Origin: an uncultured Collinsella sp.
GTDB taxonomy: Bacteria; Actinomycetota; Coriobacteriia; Coriobacteriales; Coriobacteriaceae
Direction: 5' to 3'
Assembly: GCA_900549085.1 (NCBI GenBank)
Contig: URMO01000021.1
Coordinates: forward strand, 1 to 27,727
Length of the DNA stretch: 27,727 bases
Under the pieces are notes generated by a model. That model worked only from the letters and a program-made list of their open reading frames with translations. It was not told the DNA's origin and did not search any database. The translations under genes were made by a program, and so were the position numbers. Positions 1-8,916 of the stretch are shown here, in pieces. How positions within the stretch are numbered: the first letter of the stretch is position 1; each line of letters begins with the position of its first letter.

Positions 1-10
1 GTGATCTTTC

Positions 11-1021
11 GTGAACTTCCTGAGCATCTTCGAGGACCACGTGGCCGGCATCTTCGGTGCCACCCGTGCCCCGTTCTCCTTTAAGAAGCTTGCCAAGCAG
101 GCCGCTCGCGACATGGAGGATCAGACTCTGGTGATCAACGGCGTCAACACCGCGCCGGCGCTCTATACCATCTTGATTGCCGCCGACGACGATCCCATGC
201 TCGCCCCGTTCTATCCCGAGCTTTCGCGCGAGGTCCGCGAGTTTGTGAAAGCGCAGGCCGAAAAGCGCCGCTACGTCTTTGTCGGCGAGCCCCTCGTTCG
301 CTTTATGATCGACCCGCAGCTGCGCGGCGGCAAGTTCTCGGTCTTTGCCGAGAACGTCGATACCCCTACGCTCGGTCGCCTGTACGAGGAAGAGCGCGCC
401 TACCAAAACGGCCTGGGCCAGAACAACTCGGCCGCGAGCCGTGCCGCCAGCGCCCCGCGCGCCGGCCAGCAGCAGTTTGCCGCCCCGCAGCAGCACCCCG
501 CTGCCATGCCGCAGCAGCAGCCGGCACCTCGTGCTGCCACTCCCGACCCGCTTGCCGTGGCCGACCCCTTTGCGCCCAATATGCCCGACCCTGCCGCCGC
601 ACCCATTCCCGTGCCCCAAACCGTCTCGCGCGACGCGCTTGCCGGCATGGGCGGAGCCGCCGCGACCGGCGCCGCCGCTGGCCTTGGCGCCGCAGCCAGC
701 ATCGCCTCCAACATGGCAAGCTCTCGCGCCCCGCAGCGTCCGCTCGCCCAGCTCGTCGATGTCGTGAGCGGCGAGAGCCACGCCATCACCTCCGCACAGG
801 TAACCATCGGTCGCGAGCGCTCGGTTTCCGACATCGCCCTGCGCGACCCCAACGTGTCGCGCCGTCATGCCCAGCTCACCTTTACCGGCTCGGACTGGTC
901 GATCGAGGACCTCAACTCCACTAACGGCACGCTCGTCAACAACCGTCGCATCACGCGCTGCCCGCTGCGCAACGGCGACCTGCTGACGTTTGGCCTGAGC
1001 ACGTTCGAATTTAGGGGATAG
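11..1021 (+). CDS. fhaA: FHA-domain protein FhaA (DUF3662 + FHA)
   Basis: 336 residues, GTG start; an in-frame TGA at 2-4 shows the gene begins inside the window. Residues 1-120 resemble the DUF3662 domain at the start of actinobacterial FhaA. A low-complexity Gln/Pro/Ala linker (about 135-245) follows, then a C-terminal FHA domain (about 255-336) with the phosphothreonine-binding signature: GRERS, SRRHAQ and the NSTNGT turn. FHA domains bind phospho-Thr peptides; FhaA in mycobacteria is a PknB substrate that acts in peptidoglycan synthesis at the membrane. It is first in a same-strand run with fhaB, a PP2C phosphatase, a RodA/PBP fusion and a PASTA kinase, which supports that role. fhaB starts 6 bp after its stop. 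The upstream promoter and ribosome binding site lie outside the window, so the GTG start is less certain than the family assignment. Confidence 0.88.
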   Translation: MNFLSIFEDHVAGIFGATRAPFSFKKLAKQAARDMEDQTLVINGVNTAPALYTILIAADDDPMLAPFYPELSREVREFVKAQAEKRRYVFVGEPLVRFMIDPQLRGGKFSVFAENVDTPTLGRLYEEERAYQNGLGQNNSAASRAASAPRAGQQQFAAPQQHPAAMPQQQPAPRAATPDPLAVADPFAPNMPDPAAAPIPVPQTVSRDALAGMGGAAATGAAAGLGAAASIASNMASSRAPQRPLAQLVDVVSGESHAITSAQVTIGRERSVSDIALRDPNVSRRHAQLTFTGSDWSIEDLNSTNGTLVNNRRITRCPLRNGDLLTFGLSTFEFRG

Positions 1022-1027
1022 TCGCTT

Positions 1028-1444
1028 ATGAACATCGATATCGTCCTGTTTGCAGGCCGCATCGTCCTGGTCGTCCTGCTCTATATCTTCCTGTTTGCCG
1101 TCATGAAGACCGGCGTGGGGCTCGTCCGCGGCCAACGCCGCGACTCGGCCATCTGGACGATCGATGTGGACAAGGGCCCGCGCGGCATCCGCGGCATCCA
1201 CGTGGATATGCTCGGCCCCGTCATCGTCGGCCGTTCGCCGTCGTCGGACATCTGCATTAACGAACCGTTTGTCTCGGCCTCGCATGCGCGTTTTTCGCTG
1301 CAGGGCCCGGCACTTATTATCGAGGACCTCAACTCGCTTAACGGCACGCTCGTCAACGGCCGCCAGCTGGTGGAGCCCGCAACGCTGCGCGAGGGCGACG
1401 AAGTCCAGATTGGCGACGTGGTCATGAAGGTGAACCGTCGATGA
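1028..1444 (+). CDS. fhaB: Membrane-anchored FHA-domain protein FhaB
   Basis: 138 residues. One N-terminal hydrophobic helix (about residues 3-26) is followed by a basic stretch and a single cytoplasmic FHA domain (about 55-137) with VGRSPSSD, a SASHARF motif and NSLNGT, all typical of phospho-Thr recognition. The ATG start follows AGGGGA at 9 nt. The stop codon overlaps the ATG of the PP2C gene in an ATGA arrangement, which indicates translational coupling. FhaB (FipA in mycobacteria) is a small FHA protein of this locus linked to FtsZ/FtsQ and cell division; the same architecture and place here support the name. Whether it acts in septation or elongation in this organism cannot be read from sequence. 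Confidence 0.87.
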   Translation: MNIDIVLFAGRIVLVVLLYIFLFAVMKTGVGLVRGQRRDSAIWTIDVDKGPRGIRGIHVDMLGPVIVGRSPSSDICINEPFVSASHARFSLQGPALIIEDLNSLNGTLVNGRQLVEPATLREGDEVQIGDVVMKVNRR

Positions 1445-3375
1445 TCGACGAGGAGAACAAGTCCGCAACCATACCCGAGACGTCGGCCGCCCCCGCGGCC
1501 GCGCCGGCTCATGCCGCCCCGACGGGCCCCGCGCCCGTGGAGCCCGAGGACACCGTGTTCTCCCTGCCTCTTTCGCATGTAACGCATGATATTTCGGATC
1601 TCGCCGATAACGAGGACGAAGAGGATGCCGCAGCGGCGCCCATCGGCGCACATGCTGCGGAACAGCCCACAGCGCCCGAAGCAACCCCGGCGCCGGCTCA
1701 CTTTGCAGAGCCCGTCGCCGCGGCAATCAACGAGAGCGCTGCGGTGTTTGCGGCACCCGAGCCCGCCGCGCCGGCGTTTCCCATAGCCCCGGCATCCGAG
1801 GTTGCGCCCGCGTCTACGCCGGCGCCCGAGGCGGGGACATCCCCCGAGGACGGCCCTGCACCCAAGACCCCGCAGCCTGCGCCCGCAAGCGAGTCCGATG
1901 CCGTGGCCGAGCCCGCCGCCCAGTCGCAAAGCACGCCCGCGGCGTCGCACTTTGCGACGCCCGAGCCTATAGACGTCAGCCCGCAAGACGACGAGTCGAC
2001 CGCCCGCGTTTCCGAGGAGCCCGACTCCCCGGACACCGGTGATTCCGAATCAAACGCCGAGACCGACACCGTCTCTCCCGATGACACCGCCGAGATCGAC
2101 GTTGCCGCCGTTGAGGCCAAGCTCAAAGACCCCGGCTCGACCATGAGCTTTGAGCCCCTGACCGAGGAGCGCATCGAGACCGACTCGACCTATGATGCCG
2201 GTACCACCACGCAACTCATGTGGGGCGCCCGCTCCGACGTTGGCTGTGTGCGCCCGCACAATGAGGATTCCTACCTGGTGCAGTCGCCGCTCTTTTGCGT
2301 ATGCGACGGCATGGGCGGTCACGCCGCCGGCGAGGTAGCCTCTTCCATCGCCGTCGAGACTATTGCCAAGACGGCCCCGCAGTCCGCCGACGCAGCGCGC
2401 CTGGCCGCAGCCGTCGAGGCAGCCAACGCCGCCGTAATCGAGGCGGCCCTGAACGGCCTGGGCAAGCCCGGCATGGGCTGCACAGCCACCTGCGCCTATA
2501 TCGAAAACGACACGCTCGCCATCGCCCACGTGGGTGACTCGCGCGCCTACCTGCTCCACGAGGGCACGCTCATCCGCGTGACCCGCGACCACTCCTACGT
2601 GGAGGAGCTCGTGGACGCTGGCGAGATCACGGCAGACGAGGCTCGCGTCCACCCCAACCGTTCGGTCATCACCCGCGCACTGGGCTCGGACCCCGCCATG
2701 TATGCCGACCACTTCACCCTGCATATCGAGGAAGGCGACCGCCTGATCCTGTGCTCCGACGGCCTTTCGAGCATGATTCCCGATAGCGATATCGAGAACA
2801 TCGCCACGCAGTCCTCAACCGCGCAAATCTGCGTCGACAACCTAGTGGACGCGGCGCTTGCTGCTGGCGGCCACGACAACGTGACCGTAGTAGTCGTTGA
2901 CCTGGTTGACGATGGCGTTATGCGCGAGGCGCAGCGCGTGCGTCGCCGCAACATTACTATCGCCGCCATTCTGGCCCTCGTCTTTGTGCTGGCAGCTGGC
3001 ATCTGGGCCTACACGGGTGTCACCGGCTCGTACTACCTGGGTGCCTACCAGGGCAATGTCGCCGTCTGGCGCGGCCTGCCCGGCAAGCCGCTCGGCCTTA
3101 AGCTGCACTGGCTCGACAGCACGACCACCATCAAACTGTCCGACCTGCCCGAAGACACGCAAAACCGCCTCAAGGCGGGCATTCCGCAAACAAGTGTCGA
3201 CGATGCGCAGGACACGATATCCAAGTACCGCCACCAGATCGACGAGGAGCAGACCCGCCAGGTGATCGACGCGCAAACGATTCGCGACAACACCAATCAG
3301 GGATCGACCTCCGAATCAGATTCCGAGAAAACCGCCGAACAGTCCGCCGAGGCCGAAGCCTCCGATAAGAATTAG
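1441..3375 (+). CDS. pstP: PP2C-family Ser/Thr protein phosphatase with long disordered N-terminal extension
   Basis: 644 residues. The PP2C catalytic domain starts near residue 260 and carries the metal-binding motifs: NED at 274-276, CDGMGGH with D289, a later CSDGL and a GHDNVT motif. One transmembrane helix (about 505-525) is followed by a short outer region. This is the PstP layout (cytoplasmic phosphatase, membrane helix, extracytoplasmic tail), except that about 255 residues rich in Ala, Pro, Glu and Asp precede the enzyme; mycobacterial PstP starts almost at its catalytic domain. The extension holds an acidic Thr motif, EDTVFSLP around T38, that could be a phospho-Thr docking site. 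The expected role is to dephosphorylate the PASTA kinase and its substrates. The gene overlaps fhaB by 4 bp and is followed after 16 bp by the RodA/PBP fusion. Confidence 0.9.
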   Translation: MIDEENKSATIPETSAAPAAAPAHAAPTGPAPVEPEDTVFSLPLSHVTHDISDLADNEDEEDAAAAPIGAHAAEQPTAPEATPAPAHFAEPVAAAINESAAVFAAPEPAAPAFPIAPASEVAPASTPAPEAGTSPEDGPAPKTPQPAPASESDAVAEPAAQSQSTPAASHFATPEPIDVSPQDDESTARVSEEPDSPDTGDSESNAETDTVSPDDTAEIDVAAVEAKLKDPGSTMSFEPLTEERIETDSTYDAGTTTQLMWGARSDVGCVRPHNEDSYLVQSPLFCVCDGMGGHAAGEVASSIAVETIAKTAPQSADAARLAAAVEAANAAVIEAALNGLGKPGMGCTATCAYIENDTLAIAHVGDSRAYLLHEGTLIRVTRDHSYVEELVDAGEITADEARVHPNRSVITRALGSDPAMYADHFTLHIEEGDRLILCSDGLSSMIPDSDIENIATQSSTAQICVDNLVDAALAAGGHDNVTVVVVDLVDDGVMREAQRVRRRNITIAAILALVFVLAAGIWAYTGVTGSYYLGAYQGNVAVWRGLPGKPLGLKLHWLDSTTTIKLSDLPEDTQNRLKAGIPQTSVDDAQDTISKYRHQIDEEQTRQVIDAQTIRDNTNQGSTSESDSEKTAEQSAEAEASDKN

Positions 3376-3391
3376 AAAGGGAGTGCCGCTT

Positions 3392-6262
3392 ATGAGTCGC
3401 CGCAACACCGAGCTGCTCTTGCTCATCGCCTCGGCGTTCCCCGTCATCCTGCTGTATGCGATGTACGTCCTCACCGCGGGCGCTGCCATCTCCTTTGAGA
3501 CGCTCGCCGTGCCGATCGGCCTCTTTGCCGCCTTCGCCGCGGCACATATCGCCGTGCGCATCTTGGCGCCCGGCGCCGACCCCGCCATCCTACCCATCGT
3601 ATTTATACTTTCGGGCATCGGCATCACGTTCGTGACGCGTCTCGCCCCCGCTCTCGCCATCTCACAGCTCATCATCCTGTTTGTCTCGGTGGCCCTGATG
3701 GTGGGAACGCTTGCACTGGTCAAAAACCTCGACGTGGTCATGCGCTACAAGTACACCTTTGGCATTATCGGCATCATCCTGCTGATGCTGCCCATCTTTA
3801 TCGGCACCACGATCTCGGGCTCCAAGCTGTGGATTCGCATCGCGGGCTTTACCATCCAGCCTGGCGAGTTCGCCAAGGTCTTTATCGTCCTGTTCCTGGC
3901 CGGCTACCTGGCCGAGAACCGCGAGCTGCTCTCCATCTCCAACCGCAAGATTCTGGGCTTTAAGATCCCTCGCCTGCGACTGCTGCTGCCGCTGTTTGCC
4001 GTGTGGGGTGTGTGCCTGCTCGTCGTCGTCTTCGAACGCGACCTGGGTTCGGCCGTGCTGTTCTACACCATCTTCTTGCTGATGCTCTACGTTGCCACGG
4101 GGCGCTTTTCGTATGTCGTTATCGGCCTTGCGCTCTTAGCTGTTGGAGCCGTGGGCGCCTACAAGTTCCTGTCTCACGTTCAGGTGCGTTTCCAGGTTTG
4201 GCTCGATCCGTTTAAGGACGCCCAGGGCCAGGGCTACCAGATCGTCCAGTCGCTCTTCTCGCTTGCCGATGGCGGTCTGGTCGGTGTTGGCATCGGCAAC
4301 GGCATGGCCAACAACATCCCTGTCGTCGAGTCCGACTTTATCTTCTCGGCTATCGGCGAGGAGATGGGCCTTTTGGGCGGCGGCGCCGTGCTCATCCTGT
4401 TTATGCTCTTTGCCGTGCGTGGCCTCACCACGGCTGCCCGCGCTAAATCCGACCTCGCCGCCTTTAGTGCCACAGGCCTTACGGCCGCCATCAGCTTCCA
4501 GGCCTTCTTGATCGTTGGCGGCGTAACCCGCCTGATCCCGCTGACCGGCGTCACCCTGCCCTTTATGAGCCAGGGCGGCTCCTCTCTGCTGGCGAGCTTT
4601 ATCATCGTCGCGCTCCTGCTGCGCGCCGGTGACGAGGCGACCGGACGCGAGGCCGAGCTTACCGGCACCGGCACCATGGCCGCCATCACCGATGATCAGG
4701 TCGCATCTGCCGCCGCCCCGACGGGCACGCGCTTTGCCACCTCGTCTTCCTACGGCAGCGGCAGCCATTCCATCGGCTCGCGTATGCGCCGTCGCCTGCT
4801 CGACACGCCTGAATCCGGTGTGCTCGGCCGCGTTGCGCTCGCCAACCGTCTAACCCGTGCGGTGCTCGCCTTTACGGCGCTGTTCGCCATCCTTATCGGC
4901 AACCTCACCTATGTCCAGGTCATCAAGGCCAAGGACTATCAGGACATGCCGACCAACAACCACACCATCGCCCGCTCCAAGTACATCCAGCGTGGCTCCA
5001 TCATCACGTCTGACGGCGTGACGCTAGCCGAGTCGCTGCAACAGGAGGACGGCACCTACGCCCGTTCCTACCCCAACGGCAACATGGCCGCACACGTGGT
5101 GGGCTACGTGAGCCAGCAATACGGCACCGCCGGCATCGAGAGCGTCATGAACGATACGCTCACCGGCTCCAAGGATTACTCCAGCTGGAACAACGCCATC
5201 GCGTCGCTCGCGGGGCAGACCCAGCCGGGCAATACCGCCAAGCTTACCATCGACTCGCGCATCCAGACGGCTGCCGAGCAGGCGCTCAAGGGCTTTAAGG
5301 GCGCTGTGGTGGTCATGGATCCGCGTACCGGTGCGGTCCTTGCGTGCGCGAGCTCGCCCACCTATGACAACACCAACATCGATGCCCTGATGCAGTCGGG
5401 CGGTGGCGAGGACGGCTCCATGTACGACCGCGCCATGGACGCGCTGTACACCCCGGGCTCGACCTTTAAGGTCGTCACGCTCTCCGCGGCGCTCGAAACC
5501 GGCACCGCCAGCCTTACCAGCACGTACCAGGCGCCCGGCTCCATGGACATCGGCAACGCGCCGGTCACCAACTCCGCCAACGAAAGCTACGGAACCATCA
5601 GCCTGCAGCAGGCCTTCGCCGTGTCGTCTAACGTCGTCTTTGGCCAGGTGGCCAACGAGGTCGGCGCCAACTCGCTCGTCCAGTTTGCCAACGCCTTTGG
5701 CTACGGTCAAAAGCTCGGTCAGGATCTGACCACCGCGGCTTCCATCATGGCCGACCCTTCGCTTATGACCGAGTGGGAGACCGCTTGGGCAGGCGCCGGC
5801 CAGCCCGTCGGCATGGACCACACACCTGGCCCGCAGACCACCGTCATGCAGAATTGCGTGATCGCTGCCGCTATCGCCAACAGCGGCGTGGTCATGGACC
5901 CGTTCTTTGTGTCACAGATACTCGCCCCGGACGGGACCGTGGTTAAGACCACGCAGTCCCGCTCGCTGGGCCAGGCTGTCAGCTCTGCCACGGCCGACCA
6001 GGTCAAGCAGGCCATGCTCGCCGTCGTCCAGTCCGGCACCGGCACCGATGCCCAGATTCCGGGCGTCAAGGTTGCCGGCAAGACCGGTTCGGCCGAGACC
6101 GGCGGCACCAACGTCAACTCTATGTTTGTTGGCTTTGCACCTTACGATTCACCCACGGTTGCCATCTCGGTGGCCCTGGAGGATTACGACAAACACGACG
6201 TCGAGGCGGCCAAGATTGCCGGCATCGTCCTGACCGCGGCGCTCGCCGCACAGGGAGCGTGA
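3392..6262 (+). CDS. rodA-pbpA: Fused RodA/FtsW (SEDS) glycosyltransferase and class B penicillin-binding protein
   Basis: 956 residues from the ATG at 3392, chosen over the in-frame GTG at 3383 because AAAGGGAG (3376-3383) lies 8 nt before it. Residues 1-410 form a SEDS protein of about ten membrane helices, with the family block GYQIVQSLFSLADGG and an ESDFIFSAIGEEMG segment whose D315 is probably the conserved catalytic Asp. After an ~80-residue cytoplasmic linker comes a new membrane helix (about 490-510) and a class B transpeptidase with STFK (catalytic S690), SSN (745-747) and KTGS (897-900). In most actinobacteria rodA and pbpA are adjacent separate genes here; here they are one uninterrupted frame. 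The product should both polymerise lipid II and cross-link the strands. Both halves keep their motifs, so the fusion looks functional. RodA or FtsW identity of the first half is not resolved. Confidence 0.93.
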   Translation: MSRRNTELLLLIASAFPVILLYAMYVLTAGAAISFETLAVPIGLFAAFAAAHIAVRILAPGADPAILPIVFILSGIGITFVTRLAPALAISQLIILFVSVALMVGTLALVKNLDVVMRYKYTFGIIGIILLMLPIFIGTTISGSKLWIRIAGFTIQPGEFAKVFIVLFLAGYLAENRELLSISNRKILGFKIPRLRLLLPLFAVWGVCLLVVVFERDLGSAVLFYTIFLLMLYVATGRFSYVVIGLALLAVGAVGAYKFLSHVQVRFQVWLDPFKDAQGQGYQIVQSLFSLADGGLVGVGIGNGMANNIPVVESDFIFSAIGEEMGLLGGGAVLILFMLFAVRGLTTAARAKSDLAAFSATGLTAAISFQAFLIVGGVTRLIPLTGVTLPFMSQGGSSLLASFIIVALLLRAGDEATGREAELTGTGTMAAITDDQVASAAAPTGTRFATSSSYGSGSHSIGSRMRRRLLDTPESGVLGRVALANRLTRAVLAFTALFAILIGNLTYVQVIKAKDYQDMPTNNHTIARSKYIQRGSIITSDGVTLAESLQQEDGTYARSYPNGNMAAHVVGYVSQQYGTAGIESVMNDTLTGSKDYSSWNNAIASLAGQTQPGNTAKLTIDSRIQTAAEQALKGFKGAVVVMDPRTGAVLACASSPTYDNTNIDALMQSGGGEDGSMYDRAMDALYTPGSTFKVVTLSAALETGTASLTSTYQAPGSMDIGNAPVTNSANESYGTISLQQAFAVSSNVVFGQVANEVGANSLVQFANAFGYGQKLGQDLTTAASIMADPSLMTEWETAWAGAGQPVGMDHTPGPQTTVMQNCVIAAAIANSGVVMDPFFVSQILAPDGTVVKTTQSRSLGQAVSSATADQVKQAMLAVVQSGTGTDAQIPGVKVAGKTGSAETGGTNVNSMFVGFAPYDSPTVAISVALEDYDKHDVEAAKIAGIVLTAALAAQGA

Positions 6263-6394
6263 TGCCCGTGATCAAGGCGGATACTTGGGGCACGCCACGG
6301 CCGATGAGCTAGCGGCAACGCGCCACACGGCCCCAGCGGCCACACATTTGGTACCACACACATCGTTGAGCGAATAGTTATGTTAGGAGCAGGA

Positions 6395-8332
6395 ATGGAA
6401 CAGAGGGTCCTCGGGGGAAGATACCTCCTTAAGGATAAGGTGGGAACGGGCGGTATGGCGACCGTCTTCCGTGCACAGGATCAGGTCCTCGACCGCACGG
6501 TTGCCGTCAAGATCATGCTGCCGCAGTATGCCGGCGACGCCACCTTCGCCGCCCGCTTTAAGCAGGAGGCCCAGGCAGCGGCCGGCCTGTCCTCCCCCTA
6601 TATCGTGGGCGTCTACGACTGGGGCAAGGACGGCGACACCTATTACATCGTCATGGAGTACCTGCGCGGTACCGACCTTAAGAGCGGCATCAAGAGCCAC
6701 GGCGCCCTCGATCCCAAGAAGGTCGCACAGATCGGCTCGCAGATCAGCTCCGCGCTTTCGGTCGCACACAAGCACGAGATTATCCACCGCGACATCAAGC
6801 CGCAAAACATCATGGTGCTGCCCGACGGCAACATCAAGGTAATGGATTTTGGCATCGCACGCGCCAAGAACAGCCACCTCACGCAGGATAACAACGTTCT
6901 GGGCACCGCCCACTATGTAAGCCCCGAGCAGACCCGCGGCCAGGACCTCGGCCCCACCTCGGATATCTACTCGCTGGGTGTCGTCATGTACGAGTGCGCC
7001 ACCGGTCGCGTACCCTTTGACGGCGACGACGCTATCTCGGTCGCGCTCAAGCAGGTCAACGAACTCCCCATCCCGCCGAGCCAGATCAACTCCGGCGTCG
7101 ATGCCGACCTGGAGCGCATCATCCTCAAGTGCATGGAGAAGGACCCGGCAAACCGCTTCCAGACGGCCGACGAGCTGCGCCAGGTGCTCAACAGCTACCT
7201 GTCCGGCCGCACCGTCAACGTCTCGGAGCCCACGCGCATCATCGGTGCCGCCGGCGACCTGGGTGCCACCAAGACCCGCGAGCTTTCCGACTCAACGCGC
7301 GCTATGGTTCGTCCCGTCTCGGGCGTGAGCGGTCAGAACACCGCCCGTAGCGCTGTCTCGGGCTCCACGGGCTCCTACGAGGTCGAGAAGCCTAAGTCCA
7401 ACAAGAATAAGATTATAGCCGCCGTGATTGCCGCCGTCGCCGTGATTGGCGTTGTAGTGGCCTTTGCCACGGGCATGTTCAGTGGCGAACAGGTCACGGT
7501 GCCCGACGTGCTGGGCAAGGACCAGGAAACCGCTATTGAGCTGATCAAGGAAGCCGGCCTTGAGGTTGGCACCGTCGACCAGAGCTACAACGACGATGTC
7601 GACGAGGGAAAGGTCGCCGAGCAGACCCCCAACGGCAACACCAAGAAGGCCAAGGGCACGAGGGTGAACCTGGTAGTCTCCAAGGGCCCTAAGCCCTCCG
7701 AGAAGGTTGAGGTTCCGCAGCTCGTCGGCCTGACCAAGGACCAGGCCGAGGCCGCACTGGCAAGCGTGGGCCTGAAGGGCAGCGCTTCGGAGGAAGCCAA
7801 TGAGGCCGAAGAAGGCCAGGTCTTTGAGCAGAGCACTGTTGCCGGCAAGGAGGTCGAGAAGGGCACGACCATCTCGTACAAGGTCTCCAGCGGCCCGGAC
7901 ACCACCTCGGTGCCCGATCTGACCGACATGACCGAGGCCCAGGCGCGCAACGCTCTCGACATGGCTGGCTTTGGCGTCGACGTGAGCTACCAGGAAAACG
8001 ACTCGGTTACCGAGGGCACCGTAATTAGCTGGAACCCCAGCGGCAAGCAGAAGCCCGGTGCCACGATCACCGTCGTCATCGCCAAGAAGTCCGGCAAGGC
8101 CAGCGTCCCGGGCAACCTGTACGGCAAGAGCATCTCCGCCGCCGTCACCGCGCTCAACAACGCCGGGTTCTACAACATCGCATTCTGCGATCAGAACGGC
8201 AACCCCGTGAGTGGCAACGAGAATGCCACCGTTACGGGCGTCTCCCCCACCGGCAAGCAGTCCACCGACAGCACGATTACGCTGACGGTTTCTATCTCCG
8301 GCTCCGGCGACGACTCCGAGTCTAGCAACTAA
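6395..8332 (+). CDS. pknB: PASTA-domain Ser/Thr protein kinase PknB
   Basis: 645 residues from the ATG at 6395, preferred over the in-frame ATG at 6380 because AGGAG (6385-6389) lies 5 nt before it. The Hanks-type kinase domain has the glycine loop GTGGMATVF (17-25), K39, the catalytic loop HRDIKPQN (D133), DFG (D151), and activation-loop Thr residues before GTAHYVSPEQ. A juxtamembrane linker and one membrane helix (about 340-363) lead to four extracellular PASTA repeats starting near 369, 438, 506 and 571. The fourth is atypical (VPGNLYGKS) and a Ser/Asp-rich tail follows. PASTA kinases sense muropeptides or lipid II and control wall synthesis through FHA proteins, which matches the neighbours. 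The 132-bp gap before it has no clear promoter, so it may belong to the upstream operon. A strong terminator follows. Confidence 0.94.
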   Translation: MEQRVLGGRYLLKDKVGTGGMATVFRAQDQVLDRTVAVKIMLPQYAGDATFAARFKQEAQAAAGLSSPYIVGVYDWGKDGDTYYIVMEYLRGTDLKSGIKSHGALDPKKVAQIGSQISSALSVAHKHEIIHRDIKPQNIMVLPDGNIKVMDFGIARAKNSHLTQDNNVLGTAHYVSPEQTRGQDLGPTSDIYSLGVVMYECATGRVPFDGDDAISVALKQVNELPIPPSQINSGVDADLERIILKCMEKDPANRFQTADELRQVLNSYLSGRTVNVSEPTRIIGAAGDLGATKTRELSDSTRAMVRPVSGVSGQNTARSAVSGSTGSYEVEKPKSNKNKIIAAVIAAVAVIGVVVAFATGMFSGEQVTVPDVLGKDQETAIELIKEAGLEVGTVDQSYNDDVDEGKVAEQTPNGNTKKAKGTRVNLVVSKGPKPSEKVEVPQLVGLTKDQAEAALASVGLKGSASEEANEAEEGQVFEQSTVAGKEVEKGTTISYKVSSGPDTTSVPDLTDMTEAQARNALDMAGFGVDVSYQENDSVTEGTVISWNPSGKQKPGATITVVIAKKSGKASVPGNLYGKSISAAVTALNNAGFYNIAFCDQNGNPVSGNENATVTGVSPTGKQSTDSTITLTVSISGSGDDSESSN

Positions 8333-8384
8333 CGTCGATCGCTTGTTGCTCCGAGCGGTTTAGACCGCAAACACATTCGCTCAG

Positions 8385-8423
8385 AAGCGCCCGCTTGCTC
8401 CCCCAGCAAGCGGGCGCTTTGTG
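8385..8423 (+). terminator. Rho-independent terminator after pknB
   Basis: A perfect 15-bp stem, AAGCGCCCGCTTGCT (8385-8399) against AGCAAGCGGGCGCTT (8405-8419), closes a CCCCC loop and runs into TTTGTGTG. It lies about 50 bp after the kinase stop codon and closes the cell-wall/kinase gene run. Confidence 0.85.
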
Positions 8424-8496
8424 TGTCTCAGTAGACATCTGGTGATTTGATTTGGAAAATGTGGACGGACCCGCAGCCGGACGGGTAGAATGTTTC

Positions 8497-8590
8497 TAGA
8501 AAACGACGCATCCCGCGTAAGTGTTAAGGAGCGCGGGCGGCCTAGTTTTCTAACGTGTTAAACGGCCGGGCTGCAACCCCGGCCGTTTTT
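8497..8590 (+). ncRNA. Candidate small structured RNA
   Basis: A short transcript unit can be drawn in the gap after pknB. A -10-like TAGAAT lies at 8486-8491 with only a weak -35 17-18 bp upstream. It is followed by an outer 8-bp stem TAGAAAAC (8497-8504)/GTTTTCTA (8545-8552) that encloses an inner stem CCCGCG (8512-8517)/CGCGGG (8532-8537). The inner loop carries AAGGAG, like an exposed Shine-Dalgarno or CsrA-type site. A separate strong terminator hairpin ends the unit at 8590. No open frame with a ribosome binding site lies inside. I do not recognise an RNA family; transcription is inferred only from promoter-stem-terminator order. Confidence 0.35.
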
Positions 8591-8592
8591 AT
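8561..8592 (+). terminator. Rho-independent terminator
   Basis: The stem ACGGCCGGG (8562-8570)/CCCGGCCGT (8578-8586) with a 7-nt loop is followed by TTTTTATTT, a good U-tract on the plus strand. No plus-strand protein gene ends just before it, which is the main reason to suspect a small RNA here. It also lies just past the stop codon of the minus-strand small gene, where its U-tract is poor. Confidence 0.75.
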
Positions 8593-8738
8593 TTGCGCTT
8601 GCGGCGCAAACGCCGAGAACCGTCCGCACCGCGCGTGCGCCTACGGACCTTAAACCGAACCTCATACGAATCAAGAAACGCAATGATGAACGTGCCGACC
8701 GTCGCAAGGGCGGCGAGCGCGTTAAGGAATTTCAGCAA
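8589..8738 (-). CDS. Small membrane protein, TTG start, unknown function
   Basis: 49 residues, starting MLKFLNALAAL if TTG at 8738 is the start. A textbook GGAGGT (8745-8750) lies 6 nt upstream, which decides this unusual start; the longer frame running up to 8855 has no such site and its extra residues look non-coding. The protein has one membrane helix (about residues 5-24) followed by a very basic cytoplasmic tail with RRRTRG and RRLRRKRK, so an N-out, C-in topology is expected by the positive-inside rule. I do not recognise a family. Small single-helix proteins with basic tails often bind a membrane complex or acidic partners, but no function can be assigned. The gene lies alone, convergent with the candidate small RNA. 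Confidence 0.55.
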   Translation of the reverse strand: MLKFLNALAALATVGTFIIAFLDSYEVRFKVRRRTRGADGSRRLRRKRK

Positions 8739-8916
8739 TTGGGGACCTCCGATTAAGTCTTCGGCCGCCCGCGCACGGGATACGTCGCACCCACGATGCC
8801 AACCGATGCAGCCCGGATGGTGCGGGCGACGGGAAGGGTGGCGCGGGCGGAGCAAGACGAAATGCGACCCATATTGGTGACGCGGGCGTCGACGGCCCGA
8901 ATCCGGCCCTTAGACC

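Noticed and set aside
3383..3391. GTG start for the RodA/PBP fusion
   Set aside because: It overlaps the AAAGGGAG ribosome binding site that suits the ATG at 3392.
6263..6394. 16-codon frame between the fusion gene and pknB
   Set aside because: Too short, no membrane or leader-peptide character, weak ribosome binding site.
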